64,000 nucleotides of DNA from Thioclava arctica (GTDB taxonomy: Bacteria > Pseudomonadota > Alphaproteobacteria > Rhodobacterales > Rhodobacteraceae). Every line of letters starts with the position of its first letter. Position 1 is the first letter of the stretch. A program made the translations under genes and the position numbers. The notes beneath the pieces are model-generated. The model was not told the DNA's origin. It saw nothing but the letters and a program-made list of their open reading frames with translations, and searched no databases. Shown in pieces: positions 22,906 to 31,655 of the stretch. Location of the stretch: contig NZ_JBFRYC010000007.1 in NCBI RefSeq assembly GCF_040892615.1, forward strand, positions 62,001-126,000. The letters are read 5' to 3'.

Positions 22906-23720
22906 GCCACCTGCGTTTCACCATTCTGGGCTGCGGCTCGTCGGGCGGCGTGCCCCGGATCGGCAACCACTGGGGCGAATGCGACCCGAACAACCCAAAG
23001 AACTACCGCCGCCGTTGCTCGATGCTGGTGGAGCGCATCACGCCGCAGGGCCGCACGCAGGTGCTGATCGACACCACGCCCGACATGCGCGCGCAACTGC
23101 TCGATGCCGGTGTCGGCACGCTCGACGCGGTGGTCTACACCCATAACCACGCCGATCATGTCCATGGCCTCGACGATCTGCGCCAGATCGTGTTCAACAT
23201 GCGCAAACGCCTGCCCGTCTGGGCCGATAGCGACACGCAAGAGGCGCTGCTGAACCGCTTTGCCTATGCGTTCGTGCAGCCCGCTGACAGCAATTACCAA
23301 CCGATTTGCGATCTGCATGCGATCCGCCATGACAAGGCCTTCGAGGTCACTGGCGCGGGCGGCGCGATCCGCTTTCAGCCCCTGCGGGTCGAACATGGCA
23401 ATATCGACGCGCTTGGCTTTCGCATTGGCCCGCTCGCTTATCTGCCCGATGTCTCGGCGATTCCTGATCCGGTTTGGGCGCATCTTGAGGACCTCGATTG
23501 CTGGGTGCTCGATGCGCTGCGCCGCACGCCCCATCCGACCCATGCCCATCTGGCGCGCGCGCTGGAATGGATCGAACGCGCTCAGCCCGCAAGTGCGGTG
23601 CTGACCAATATGCATATCGAACTGGATCATGACACGGTGGCGAACGAAACGCCCGATCATGTGCGCCCGGCTTATGACGGGATGGTGTTGGAGTTTGCCG
23701 CCCCTGCGAGCCCCGCATGA
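22902..23720 (+). CDS. MBL-fold metallo-hydrolase (PhnP-like phosphodiesterase)
   Basis: A 272-residue metallo-beta-lactamase fold protein. The metal motif THNHADHVHGLDDLR (H-x-H-x-D-H) and the N-terminal LGCGSSGGVPRIG are those of the PhnP/YcbX-type phosphodiesterase group (also annotated RNase BN-like). In many alphaproteobacteria it sits after tatD exactly as here. It would hydrolyse cyclic or linear phosphodiesters in the cytosol. It has ATGA overlaps at both ends. A link to the phosphonate locus 15 kb away is not implied. Confidence 0.88.
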   Translation: MSHLRFTILGCGSSGGVPRIGNHWGECDPNNPKNYRRRCSMLVERITPQGRTQVLIDTTPDMRAQLLDAGVGTLDAVVYTHNHADHVHGLDDLRQIVFNMRKRLPVWADSDTQEALLNRFAYAFVQPADSNYQPICDLHAIRHDKAFEVTGAGGAIRFQPLRVEHGNIDALGFRIGPLAYLPDVSAIPDPVWAHLEDLDCWVLDALRRTPHPTHAHLARALEWIERAQPASAVLTNMHIELDHDTVANETPDHVRPAYDGMVLEFAAPASPA

Positions 23721-24664
23721 GCGTTCTCATCGACGTTATCCTGCCGGTCTTTCTGGTGCTTGGTTTTGGCTATGTGGTCGCGTGGCGGGGGCTGTTTTCC
23801 GAAGGTGCCGTCGATGGGCTGATGCGCTTTGCGCAGAATTTCGCGGTGCCGGTCTTGCTGGCGCGCTCGATTGCCAATCTTGATCTCGGGCAAAGCTATA
23901 ACTGGGGCATGATGAGTGCGTTTTATGCCGGGGCGCTTGTGGCCTTCGCCATCGGGATCGCAGGGGCGCGGGCGATGGGGCGCACCGGGCCGGAAAGCGT
24001 CGCCATTGGCTTTGCCTGCCTGTTTTCCAACTCGCTGCTACTGGGCGTGCCGATCACCGAGCGCGCCTATGGCGCCGATGCGCTGTCGGGCAATTTCGCG
24101 ATCATCTCGATCCATGCGCCGCTGCTGTATACCATTGGCATCCTCACGATGGAGGGCGTGCGCAATCACGGCACCGGCGCGGGTCTGGGCCGGGTTGGGA
24201 TGAACGCGCTGGTGGGGGTGATGCGCACGCCGCTGGTGATTGGCATCCTGACCGGCTTTGCAATCAAGATCGCGACCACGCTGACGGGCTATCCCCTGCC
24301 CCATCCGCTGCGCGAGGCGATGAATATGATGGCGCAAGCCGCGCTTCCGGCAGCGCTGTTCGGGCTGGGCGGCGTTTTGTATCGCTACCGCCCTGAAGGC
24401 GACACCCGCGCCATCGCAATGGTCACCGGTCTGTCCCTGCTGGTGCATCCCGCGATCACGTATTCGCTGGCGCATTTCGCCTTTCATGTGGATACAAACG
24501 CGCTGCGCTCGGCCACGCTGACGGGCGCGATGGCACCGGGCGTGAATGCCTATCTGTTTGCCAATATCTATGGGGTTGGGCGACGCGTTGCTGCCTCGGC
24601 GGTGCTGATCGCCACGGCGCTGTCGATCCTGACGATTTGGGGCTGGCTGGCGATCCTGCCTTAG
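23717..24664 (+). CDS. AEC-family transporter (auxin efflux carrier type)
   Basis: A 315-residue membrane protein with about ten hydrophobic segments. The opening VILPVFLVLGFGYVVAWRG and the helix-break region (FAVPVLLARSIANLD, FSNSLLLGVPI) are typical of the AEC family. It probably exports or imports small carboxylates; the substrate is unknown. Its stop overlaps that of the convergent irr gene by a few bases. Confidence 0.85.
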   Translation: MSVLIDVILPVFLVLGFGYVVAWRGLFSEGAVDGLMRFAQNFAVPVLLARSIANLDLGQSYNWGMMSAFYAGALVAFAIGIAGARAMGRTGPESVAIGFACLFSNSLLLGVPITERAYGADALSGNFAIISIHAPLLYTIGILTMEGVRNHGTGAGLGRVGMNALVGVMRTPLVIGILTGFAIKIATTLTGYPLPHPLREAMNMMAQAALPAALFGLGGVLYRYRPEGDTRAIAMVTGLSLLVHPAITYSLAHFAFHVDTNALRSATLTGAMAPGVNAYLFANIYGVGRRVAASAVLIATALSILTIWGWLAILP

Positions 24665-25101
24665 GTGGGGCTGCCTTGAGTGCGCCGCACCCGGATCACC
24701 ACATCCACACGCGTCACCTGTGCCCCTGCGGGGGCTTTGGGCACGCGGATCAGTTCCAACTCTTCTGCGGGGGCGTCCGAAATCCGGTTCTCGTCTTCCC
24801 AGAAGAAATGCGGGTGATCGTCCATGCGCGTGTCGAAATAGCTGCGCGAGCCATCAACCGTGATCTCATGCATCAGCCCGGCCTCACAAAAAGCGCGCAA
24901 GGTGTTGTAAATCGTGGCCAGCGAGACCCGTTCGCCCGCGTCCTGAGCTGCAGCAAACAGGCTTTCGGCGGTGACATGACGGTTTTCACCATCGCCCACC
25001 AAAAGGGCAGCCAATGCCAGACGTTGGCGCGTCGGGCGCAAGCCTCCTTCGGCCAGCCACGCCCGTCCACGCTCTTGCATTACTGTTATTCTTGCGGGCA
25101 T
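24661..25101 (-). CDS. irr: Iron response regulator Irr (Fur family)
   Basis: A 146-residue Fur-family regulator. LRPTRQRLALAALLV and SLATIYNTLRAFCEAGL form the winged helix; the haem-responsive D-D-H-P-H-F-F-W-E-D stretch (H-x-H) is characteristic of Irr in alphaproteobacteria. It controls iron and haem genes and is destabilised or inactivated by haem. It is divergent from fabA, an arrangement seen widely in the Rhodobacteraceae. ATG 25101 is preferred because AGGAGAGG lies before it. Stop overlaps the AEC gene stop. Confidence 0.9.
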   Translation of the reverse strand: MPARITVMQERGRAWLAEGGLRPTRQRLALAALLVGDGENRHVTAESLFAAAQDAGERVSLATIYNTLRAFCEAGLMHEITVDGSRSYFDTRMDDHPHFFWEDENRISDAPAEELELIRVPKAPAGAQVTRVDVVIRVRRTQGSPT

Positions 25102-25240
25102 TAGACCTCTCCTCTGCCCCAATATGCCCCTTCGCTAGTAATATTTCAATGGATCCCCCGTGGTGGCCTTGCCCTTGCGCCGATCAGGGCGGCAATGATA
25201 GAGGATTGAAAACGCACGGCAGAACCGGGAAGGAGCACCG

Positions 25241-25750
25241 ATGGCAGGGTTTCCGACAAGCTTCGGGAAAGAAGATCTACTCAAATGCGCCCGCGGCGAG
25301 CTATTTGGCCCCGGCAATGCGCAGCTTCCTGCACCGCCAATGCTGATGATGGATCGCATCACCGAAATCTCGGGTGATGGCGGTTTGCACGGCAAAGGCC
25401 ATGTGGTTGCCGAGTTCGATATCACCCCCGATTTGTGGTTCTTTGACTGCCACTTCCCCGGCAATCCGATCATGCCGGGCTGTCTGGGCCTTGATGGTCT
25501 ATGGCAGCTGACCGGGTTCAACCTTGGCTGGCGCGGCTGGCAGGGTCGCGGTTATGCGCTGGGTGTGGGCGAGGTCAAACTGACCGGCATGGTGCGCCCC
25601 GATCGCAAGATGCTGACCTATAAAGTTGATTTTACCAAAGCGATCCAGACGCGCCGCCTGACAATGGGCGTGGCCGATGGCATTGTTGAGGCCGATGGAG
25701 ACGTGATCTATCAGGTCAAGGATATGAAAGTCGCGCTCTCGGAAACCTGA
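25241..25750 (+). CDS. fabA: 3-hydroxydecanoyl-ACP dehydratase/isomerase
   Basis: A 169-residue single hot-dog protein. The catalytic His71 is in DCHFPGNPIMPGC and the catalytic Asp85 in GLDGLW. It dehydrates 3-hydroxydecanoyl-ACP and isomerises trans-2 to cis-3-decenoyl-ACP, starting unsaturated fatty acid synthesis. AAGGAG is 6 bases before the ATG. It leads a fabA-fabB-fabI operon, which is the complete branch for cis-vaccenate-type lipids. Confidence 0.97.
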   Translation: MAGFPTSFGKEDLLKCARGELFGPGNAQLPAPPMLMMDRITEISGDGGLHGKGHVVAEFDITPDLWFFDCHFPGNPIMPGCLGLDGLWQLTGFNLGWRGWQGRGYALGVGEVKLTGMVRPDRKMLTYKVDFTKAIQTRRLTMGVADGIVEADGDVIYQVKDMKVALSET

Positions 25751-25778
25751 GCGCTAGAGAGAAAAAATGGAGGGCCGC

Positions 25779-27005
25779 ATGCGCCGTGTCGTCATTACCG
25801 GGCTGGGCATCGTCTCGCCCATCGGCAACTCAGCCGAAGAAGTCACCGCCAGCCTCAAGGCCGGAAAATCGGGCATCACCTTCCAGCCCGAATATGCCGA
25901 GCTGGGCTTTCGCAGTCAGGTCGCGGGCGTGCCCGATATCGATCTGGCCGCCAATATCGACAAGCGCCAGTTGCGCTTTATGGGGCCGACGGCCGCCTAT
26001 GCCTATATCGCGATGGCGCAGGCGATTGCCGATGCTGGTCTTGAGCAATCGGATATCTCCAACGAGCGCACCGGCCTGATCGCAGGCTCGGGCGGACCGT
26101 CCACCTCGAGTTTCTTTGCCGCACACCAGATCGTTCAGGAAAAGGGCAGCCCCAAGCGCATCGGCCCGTTCGCGGTCACCAAATGCATGTCCTCGACCGT
26201 CTCGGCCTGCCTCGCCACGCCGTTCCAGATCAAGGGCGTGAACTACTCGATCACCTCGGCCTGCTCGACCTCGGCGCATTGCATCGGCAACGCCTGCGAG
26301 CTGATCCAGATGGGCAAGCAGGACATGATCTTTGCCGGTGGCGGCGAAGAGGTCGACTGGACGCTGTCCTGCCTGTTCGACGCGATGGGCGCGATGTCAT
26401 CCAAGTATAATGACGCGCCCACCACCGCTGCGCGCGCCTTCGATGCGACCCGCGACGGGTTCGTGATTGGCGGCGGCGGCGGGATGCTGGTGCTTGAAGA
26501 GCTTGAGCACGCCAAGGCACGCGGCGCGAAAATCTATGCCGAGATCACCGGTTATGGCGCGACCTCGGATGGCTATGACATGGTTGCCCCGTCCGGCGTG
26601 GGTGGTGAGCGGGCGATGAAACTCGCGGCCTCCACCCTGCCCGAGGGACGCAAGATCACCTATATCAACGCCCATGGCACCTCGACCATGGTCGGCGATG
26701 TCGTCGAGGTTGAGGCCGTGCGCCGCGCGCTTGGCGACGATCACGCGCCGATCAGCTCGACCAAGTCGATGACCGGGCATGCGCTTGGCGCGGCGGGCGC
26801 GAATGAGGCGATCTATTCGCTGCTGATGATGCAGAACGATTTCATCGCGCCTTCGATCAACGTCACCCAGCTGGACCCCGGCATTCGCGAAGGCGAAATC
26901 GCCACCAAGCTGGTCGAGAATGTGAGCCATGATTCGGTGCTGTCCAACAGCTTCGGCTTTGGTGGCACGAATGCCTCGCTTTTGATGAGCAAATACAAAG
27001 ACTAA
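25779..27005 (+). CDS. fabB: Beta-ketoacyl-ACP synthase I
   Basis: A 408-residue condensing enzyme. The nucleophile Cys162 is in SITSACSTSAHC; the two catalytic His are in INAHGTST and TGHALGAAG. The GFGGTNAS loop closes the C-terminus. It elongates cis-unsaturated acyl-ACPs. GGAGGG six bases before ATG 25779 favours this start over ATG 25767. It follows fabA by 28 bases. Confidence 0.96.
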   Translation: MRRVVITGLGIVSPIGNSAEEVTASLKAGKSGITFQPEYAELGFRSQVAGVPDIDLAANIDKRQLRFMGPTAAYAYIAMAQAIADAGLEQSDISNERTGLIAGSGGPSTSSFFAAHQIVQEKGSPKRIGPFAVTKCMSSTVSACLATPFQIKGVNYSITSACSTSAHCIGNACELIQMGKQDMIFAGGGEEVDWTLSCLFDAMGAMSSKYNDAPTTAARAFDATRDGFVIGGGGGMLVLEELEHAKARGAKIYAEITGYGATSDGYDMVAPSGVGGERAMKLAASTLPEGRKITYINAHGTSTMVGDVVEVEAVRRALGDDHAPISSTKSMTGHALGAAGANEAIYSLLMMQNDFIAPSINVTQLDPGIREGEIATKLVENVSHDSVLSNSFGFGGTNASLLMSKYKD

Positions 27006-27031
27006 ATCTAAAAATCTCGGCGAGGACGGAC

Positions 27032-27820
27032 ATGGCAGATCTGATGAAGGGCAAGCGCGGCCTCGTGATGGGCGTCGCCAATGAGCGCTCGATTGCGTGG
27101 GGCATCGCCAAGGCGCTGGCCGATGAGGGCGCGGAACTGGCGTTTTCCTATCAGGGCGAGGCGTTTGGCAAGCGGGTCGAACCGCTTGCCGCCAGCGTCG
27201 GGGCCAGTCTGCTCGTCGATGTCGATGTGAATGACGACGCCTCGATGGATGCGGCTTTTGCGCGGCTCAAGGACGAATGGGGCAGCCTTGATTTCGTGAT
27301 CCACGCCATCGCATTCTCCGACAAGACCGAGCTGGCGGGCCGTATCATCGACACCTCGCGCGACAACTTTAAGAACTCGCTCACGATTTCCTGTTATAGC
27401 TTCATCGACGTGGCCAAGCGGGCCAGCGAATTGATGAATGACGGCGGCTCGATGATCACGCTGACCTATATGGGCTCGCAGCGCGTGACGCCATTCTACA
27501 ACGTGATGGGCGTGGCCAAGGCAGCGCTGGAATCAGCCGTGCGCTATCTCGCCGCCGATCTGGGGCCTGACGGCATTCGCGTGAACGCGATCTCGCCCGG
27601 TCCGATGAAAACACTGGCCGGCGCCGCGATTGGCGGGGCGCGCAAGACCTTCCGCCATACCGAAGCCAACGCACCCTTGCGCCACAACGCCACGCTTGAG
27701 GCCATCGGGGGCACCGCCGTCTATCTGTGCTCAGATTACGGCGCGTGCACCAGTGGCGAGATCATCTCGGTCGATAGCGGCTATCACGTCATGGGCATGC
27801 CCGCCGCCGATAACCTCTAG
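27032..27820 (+). CDS. fabI: Enoyl-ACP reductase (NADH)
   Basis: A 262-residue short-chain-dehydrogenase-like reductase. The cofactor loop is LVMGVANERSIAWGIAKAL and the catalytic Y-x6-K is in FYNVMGVAKAALES. It reduces enoyl-ACP in the last step of each elongation cycle. GAGGACGGA precedes the ATG. A hairpin follows its stop. Confidence 0.95.
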   Translation: MADLMKGKRGLVMGVANERSIAWGIAKALADEGAELAFSYQGEAFGKRVEPLAASVGASLLVDVDVNDDASMDAAFARLKDEWGSLDFVIHAIAFSDKTELAGRIIDTSRDNFKNSLTISCYSFIDVAKRASELMNDGGSMITLTYMGSQRVTPFYNVMGVAKAALESAVRYLAADLGPDGIRVNAISPGPMKTLAGAAIGGARKTFRHTEANAPLRHNATLEAIGGTAVYLCSDYGACTSGEIISVDSGYHVMGMPAADNL

Positions 27821-27841
27821 GCGCGCCTCGGTTCGGCGCGC
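27821..27841 (+). terminator. Hairpin after fabI
   Basis: Seven-bp stem GCGCGCC/GGCGCGC with a 7-base loop, directly after the fabI stop. TAG and CTA flank the stem and extend pairing. No T run follows, so termination is uncertain. Confidence 0.45.
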
Positions 27842-27869
27842 TAGACTGCTACGCAAGGGAGGACCATCC

Positions 27870-28541
27870 ATGTCCATTCAGCTTTGTGTTTTCGATGCTT
27901 ACGGCACGCTTTTTGACGTCGACGCCGCCGCGCGCGATCTGGCGATTGAAGAGCCGCGCCTGCACGCGATCTGGCCGCGACTGGCCGCTGATTGGCGGCG
28001 CAAGCAGTTGGAATATAGCTGGCTGCGCGAGATCATGGGCGAATATGTCGATTTCTGGCAACTCACCCGCGACGGGCTGGATTGGGCGATGGAGGCACAG
28101 GGGCTGAATGACCCCGATCTGGCAGACCGGTTGATGGCGCTCTATCGCGCATTGCCCGCCTTCCCCGAAGTCCCCGAGATGCTGGACGCGCTGCACCATC
28201 GCGGTGTCGGGCGCGCGATCTTGTCCAATGGCGCGCCAGATATGCTGGAATCTGCGGTGCAGGCGGCCGGGATTGGGCATCTGCTTGATGAGGTGATCTC
28301 GATCCACGATCTTGGCCAATACAAACCCGCAAGCGCGGTCTACGCGCTGGTGGCCAAACAGATGGGCGTCGCCCCTGAACAGACCGTGTTTGTGTCCTCC
28401 AACGGCTGGGATGCGGCGGGCGCGGCCAAGGCGGGCTTTCGCGTGCTGTGGGTCAATCGTGCGGGCGCGCCGGTTGAACGGCTACCCTATAAACCCGCCG
28501 CCATCCTGAGCGATCTGCGCGCCGTGCCCGACAAGCTTTGA
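27870..28541 (+). CDS. HAD-superfamily haloacid dehalogenase type II
   Basis: A 223-residue HAD hydrolase. The nucleophile motif is CVFDAYGTLFDV; motif II is AILSNGAPDML; VSSNGWDAAGAAKAGF supplies the final Asp. This set fits L-2-haloacid dehalogenase-type enzymes, although many are phosphatases of unknown substrate. AGGGAGGACC precedes ATG 27870. The frame upstream of this ATG is the fabI region in another frame. Confidence 0.85.
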   Translation: MSIQLCVFDAYGTLFDVDAAARDLAIEEPRLHAIWPRLAADWRRKQLEYSWLREIMGEYVDFWQLTRDGLDWAMEAQGLNDPDLADRLMALYRALPAFPEVPEMLDALHHRGVGRAILSNGAPDMLESAVQAAGIGHLLDEVISIHDLGQYKPASAVYALVAKQMGVAPEQTVFVSSNGWDAAGAAKAGFRVLWVNRAGAPVERLPYKPAAILSDLRAVPDKL

Positions 28542-28544
28542 CGC

Positions 28545-29141
28545 CTAGCGGTCGTCTTTCATCTGGCGCAGCGCATTGCGTAGCCGCACAGTCTGCGCAT
28601 TGAACGCCTCCGGGTCGCCGTAATCGACAAAATCGAGATAGCGCGCATGTTGACCGTGCAACCGACGCGCATGCTTGATCGGGCACCAGAATTGCTCAGT
28701 GCGCGCGGCCACCTCACTCACATAGCTCAGCAGCCCGTTGCCATAGCCGCAATAAACACAGTTCAGCTTTTGCAACGCGTTCAGATAGGCCAGATGCTGG
28801 CGGTCGATCGCAATGTGATCGGCGCGTTTGACCTTGGCGATGCGATAGATCGGGAAACAGATCGCCTGATAGATCGTGATGAAAATATCCAGTACAATGA
28901 AGGGGATGATCAGCGAATAGATCACCGGAGATGTCAGCACCACCATCGGGCGCGTGCGCTTAAGGAAGATCCACAGATTCACTCGAGCGCGCCGCTGCGC
29001 CTCACGCGCGCTTTGCTCGAACACCACGCGATTATGTTCCAGCCGATAGGCCATCGCAGCGCGGCGCGTCGCCCATTCTGCCTCGATTTCCTCTTCGATC
29101 GCGTTCAGTTTTTCGTGCAATTTTTCGAGTGTTTCGGGCAT
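28545..29141 (-). CDS. Conserved membrane protein with N-terminal coiled coil, unknown function
   Basis: A 198-residue protein. Residues 1-55 form a highly charged helix (coiled coil likely: EKLHEKLNAIEEEIEAEWATR). Two membrane segments follow (about 66-95). The C-terminal part has CVYCGYGNG and, about 20 residues on, QFWCPIKHARR, four cysteines/histidines that could bind a metal. AAAGGAGAGC precedes the ATG. No family name recalled with confidence. It is transcribed opposite to its neighbours. Confidence 0.75.
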   Translation of the reverse strand: MPETLEKLHEKLNAIEEEIEAEWATRRAAMAYRLEHNRVVFEQSAREAQRRARVNLWIFLKRTRPMVVLTSPVIYSLIIPFIVLDIFITIYQAICFPIYRIAKVKRADHIAIDRQHLAYLNALQKLNCVYCGYGNGLLSYVSEVAARTEQFWCPIKHARRLHGQHARYLDFVDYGDPEAFNAQTVRLRNALRQMKDDR

Positions 29142-29201
29142 GGCGCTCTCCTTTGAACGCAGTATGATCCGAGCAGCCGCAGCAATCCAGAGGAGACCGC
29201 C

Positions 29202-30023
29202 ATGAAGTTCTTCACCGCCGATGACGGGGCGAAACTAGCCTATCTCGATGAGGGCGCGGGCGTGCCGGTTCTGGCCTTGTCGGGGCTGACGCGCACGGTG
29301 CAGGATTTCGACTATGTGGCGCCGCATCTCGACGGCATCCGTTTGATTCGCATGGATTATCGCGGGCGCGGGCACAGCGCGTGGACCGGACAAGATAGCT
29401 ATAACGTGCCACGCGAAGGGGCGGATGCGCTGCAACTTCTGGACCATCTTGGGCTGGACAAGGCCGCGATCTTGGGCACCTCGCGTGGCGGGCTTATCGG
29501 GATGTATCTGGCGGCTACGGCGAAAGATCGGCTGATCGGGCTCGCGCTCAACGATGTGGGCCCGGCGCTGAACACGGACGGGCTGAACAAGATTTTCGAC
29601 TATATCGGACGCAATCCGGCGGCCAAAACCCATGCCGAGATGGCTGCAAAACTGCCCGCCGCGATGACGGGCTTTGCCAATGTGCCCGAGGGCCGCTGGC
29701 TAAGCGAAAGCCAGCACCACTACACCGAAACCGAGGCGGGGCTGAAAATCAACTACGATCCCGCCCTGCGCGAGGCATTTCTGGCGGCCTTCAAAGGTGG
29801 CGTGGCCGAGGTTTGGCCGCTGTTTGACGCAACCGAAGGCCTGCCGCTGGCGCTGATCCACGGTGCGAATTCCGATCTGCTGAGCGAGGCCACGGCGCAG
29901 GAAATGCGCGCACGTCGCCCCGACATGATCTACACATCGGTGCCCGACCGCGCCCATATCCCGTTCCTCGACGAGCCCCAATCGCTGGCATCCCTGCGGG
30001 CGTGGATCACCAAACTGCCCTGA
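29202..30023 (+). CDS. Alpha/beta hydrolase
   Basis: A 273-residue alpha/beta-hydrolase. The oxyanion region is LSGLTRTVQDFDYVAPHL, the nucleophile elbow is LGTSRGGLIG (Ser), and the catalytic His is probably in PDRAHIPFLDEP. Substrate unknown; similar sequences include esterases and lactonases. GAGGAGACC precedes the ATG. Confidence 0.88.
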   Translation: MKFFTADDGAKLAYLDEGAGVPVLALSGLTRTVQDFDYVAPHLDGIRLIRMDYRGRGHSAWTGQDSYNVPREGADALQLLDHLGLDKAAILGTSRGGLIGMYLAATAKDRLIGLALNDVGPALNTDGLNKIFDYIGRNPAAKTHAEMAAKLPAAMTGFANVPEGRWLSESQHHYTETEAGLKINYDPALREAFLAAFKGGVAEVWPLFDATEGLPLALIHGANSDLLSEATAQEMRARRPDMIYTSVPDRAHIPFLDEPQSLASLRAWITKLP

Positions 30024-30033
30024 TGTCTTACGC

Positions 30034-30930
30034 ATGAACGAAGCCCGCATCACCCTGATCGCCAGCGCGATCACCCTTGCGACCGGCGTAATCTGGGGCC
30101 TCTATTGGCTGCCCGTGCGCGCTTTGGCCGATCACGGTTTCGCAGGTGCCTGGGGTAGTTTGGTGATCACGCTGGGCGCGCTGATCGTGCTGGCGCCCAT
30201 CGCCTATGCGCGCCGCCACACCATCGCGCGCAGTTCCAAATTTGGGCTGTTTTCCATTGCCTTGGGCGGCGCGGCCTTCGCGCTATATTCAATCGGGTTT
30301 CTTTATGGCCGGGTCGCACTGATCATCCTTTTATGGTGCCTCACCCCGGTCTGGAGCACGCTGATCGCGCGCTTCATCATGGGCTGGCCAACCCCGCGGC
30401 TGCGCATCGTGGCGATGATCGTTGGGATTGGCGGGCTTGCGCTAATGCTGGGTGCGGGGGGCGGGTTGCCGTTGCCGCGAAACTTGGGCGAATGGATGTC
30501 GCTGCTCGGGGGCTTTTTGTGGTCGATCTCAACCACCGGCATGCGCGCGAAATCCACGCTGCAACCGGGGCCTGCCGCCTTTGTTTTTGCGCTTGGCGCG
30601 GTCCTCGCCTGCGCGGTGCTCGCGCCGATCTTGCAGCCCATACCCAGCACGTTTGAGCCACGCGCGCTGCTTGCGTCTCTCGCCCTTGCGCTTTTCACCG
30701 GAGCGCTGTGGTGGGGGCTATCGCTCGCGGCCTTGATGTGGGCCACGGTGCGCATTGATCCCGCGCGCGTGGGCATCTTGATGATGACCGAGGTGGTGGT
30801 GGGGGCCGCCTCGGCTGCGGCCCTTGCCCATGAAACGCTTTCGACCCTTGAACTCGCGGGCGGCACGCTGGTTCTGGCGGCCGGTGTGCTGGAACTCTGG
30901 CCCGTCAAACCCGCCCGCGCCCCGGCGTGA
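30034..30930 (+). CDS. EamA/DMT-family transporter
   Basis: A 298-residue protein with about ten membrane helices in two EamA halves. VIWGLYWLPVRALADHG opens the first repeat and FLWSISTTGMRAKS the second. It probably exports amino acids, purines or other metabolites. It begins 10 bases after the alpha/beta-hydrolase stop; a bidirectional terminator follows. Confidence 0.86.
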   Translation: MNEARITLIASAITLATGVIWGLYWLPVRALADHGFAGAWGSLVITLGALIVLAPIAYARRHTIARSSKFGLFSIALGGAAFALYSIGFLYGRVALIILLWCLTPVWSTLIARFIMGWPTPRLRIVAMIVGIGGLALMLGAGGGLPLPRNLGEWMSLLGGFLWSISTTGMRAKSTLQPGPAAFVFALGAVLACAVLAPILQPIPSTFEPRALLASLALALFTGALWWGLSLAALMWATVRIDPARVGILMMTEVVVGAASAAALAHETLSTLELAGGTLVLAAGVLELWPVKPARAPA

Positions 30931-30938
30931 GCGCATAG

Positions 30939-30964
30939 AAAAGGCGCCCCGAGAGGCGCCTTTT
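30939..30964. terminator. Bidirectional rho-independent terminator between the DMT gene and efp
   Basis: Ten-bp perfect stem AAAAGGCGCC/GGCGCCTTTT with a six-base loop, between convergent genes. A and T runs lie on both sides of the hairpin, so it can serve both strands. Confidence 0.9.
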
Positions 30965-30986
30965 GCGTGCATCCATGGCGACAGAA

Positions 30987-31556
30987 TCAATCCTTGGCGC
31001 GCTCTACATAGGTGCTGTCGTCGGTGTTGATTACGATGCGCGTGCCCGCGCCGATATGGGGGGGCACCATGACGCGGATACCACCGGTGCAGGTCGAAGG
31101 CTTATAGCTTGATGACGCGGTCTGCCCCTTGACGACCGGCTCGGTTTCCTCAACCTCAACGGTCACTTTCTGGGGCAGTTCGATTGCAATCGCAGCCCCT
31201 TGGAACGTCTTGAGATAAACCCGGAGACCATCGCGCAAGAACACCTTGGAATCGCCAATCACGTCCTCTTGGACCGCAATCTGCTCATAGGTGTTGGGGT
31301 CCATGAAGTGATAGCCCTCGCCATCCTCATAGAGGAAATCATATTCGTCATCCTCGACATGAGCGCGCTCAACCTGCTCGGTGGTGCGCCAGCGTTCCGA
31401 CACTTTGGTGCCATCGGAAATGCGGCGCATGTCGACCTGCGTCACTGGCGTGCCCTTGCCGGGATGGATGTTTTGGGCCGTGATCACGACATACAGCTTG
31501 TCGTCGATTTCAAGCACATTGCCCTTGCGGACCGAAGACGCGATGACTTTGACCAT
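30987..31556 (-). CDS. efp: Elongation factor P
   Basis: A 189-residue EF-P. Three beta domains are evident; the modified lysine is Lys34 in IHPGKGTPV, the position beta-lysylated by EpmA. YKPSTCTGGIRVMVPPHIGAGTRIVINT is the C-terminal OB domain. It relieves ribosome stalling at polyproline. Its divergent neighbour encodes the ligase EpmA. The start at 31556 follows AAGGGA; the upstream frame is not needed. Confidence 0.96.
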   Translation of the reverse strand: MVKVIASSVRKGNVLEIDDKLYVVITAQNIHPGKGTPVTQVDMRRISDGTKVSERWRTTEQVERAHVEDDEYDFLYEDGEGYHFMDPNTYEQIAVQEDVIGDSKVFLRDGLRVYLKTFQGAAIAIELPQKVTVEVEETEPVVKGQTASSSYKPSTCTGGIRVMVPPHIGAGTRIVINTDDSTYVERAKD

Positions 31557-31655
31557 GGGATATCCCTTGTGAATTCGCAAAAAACAGGCTCTGGCGCCCA
31601 GATTGCTGAGCGCCTAAACCATTTGAACCCGGATTTCCAGCCTGAAAGCCACGCT

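Noticed and set aside
22902..23720. PhnP assignment linking this hydrolase to the phosphonate locus
   Set aside because: This MBL hydrolase is regularly found next to tatD in genomes without phn genes, so context does not support a phosphonate role.
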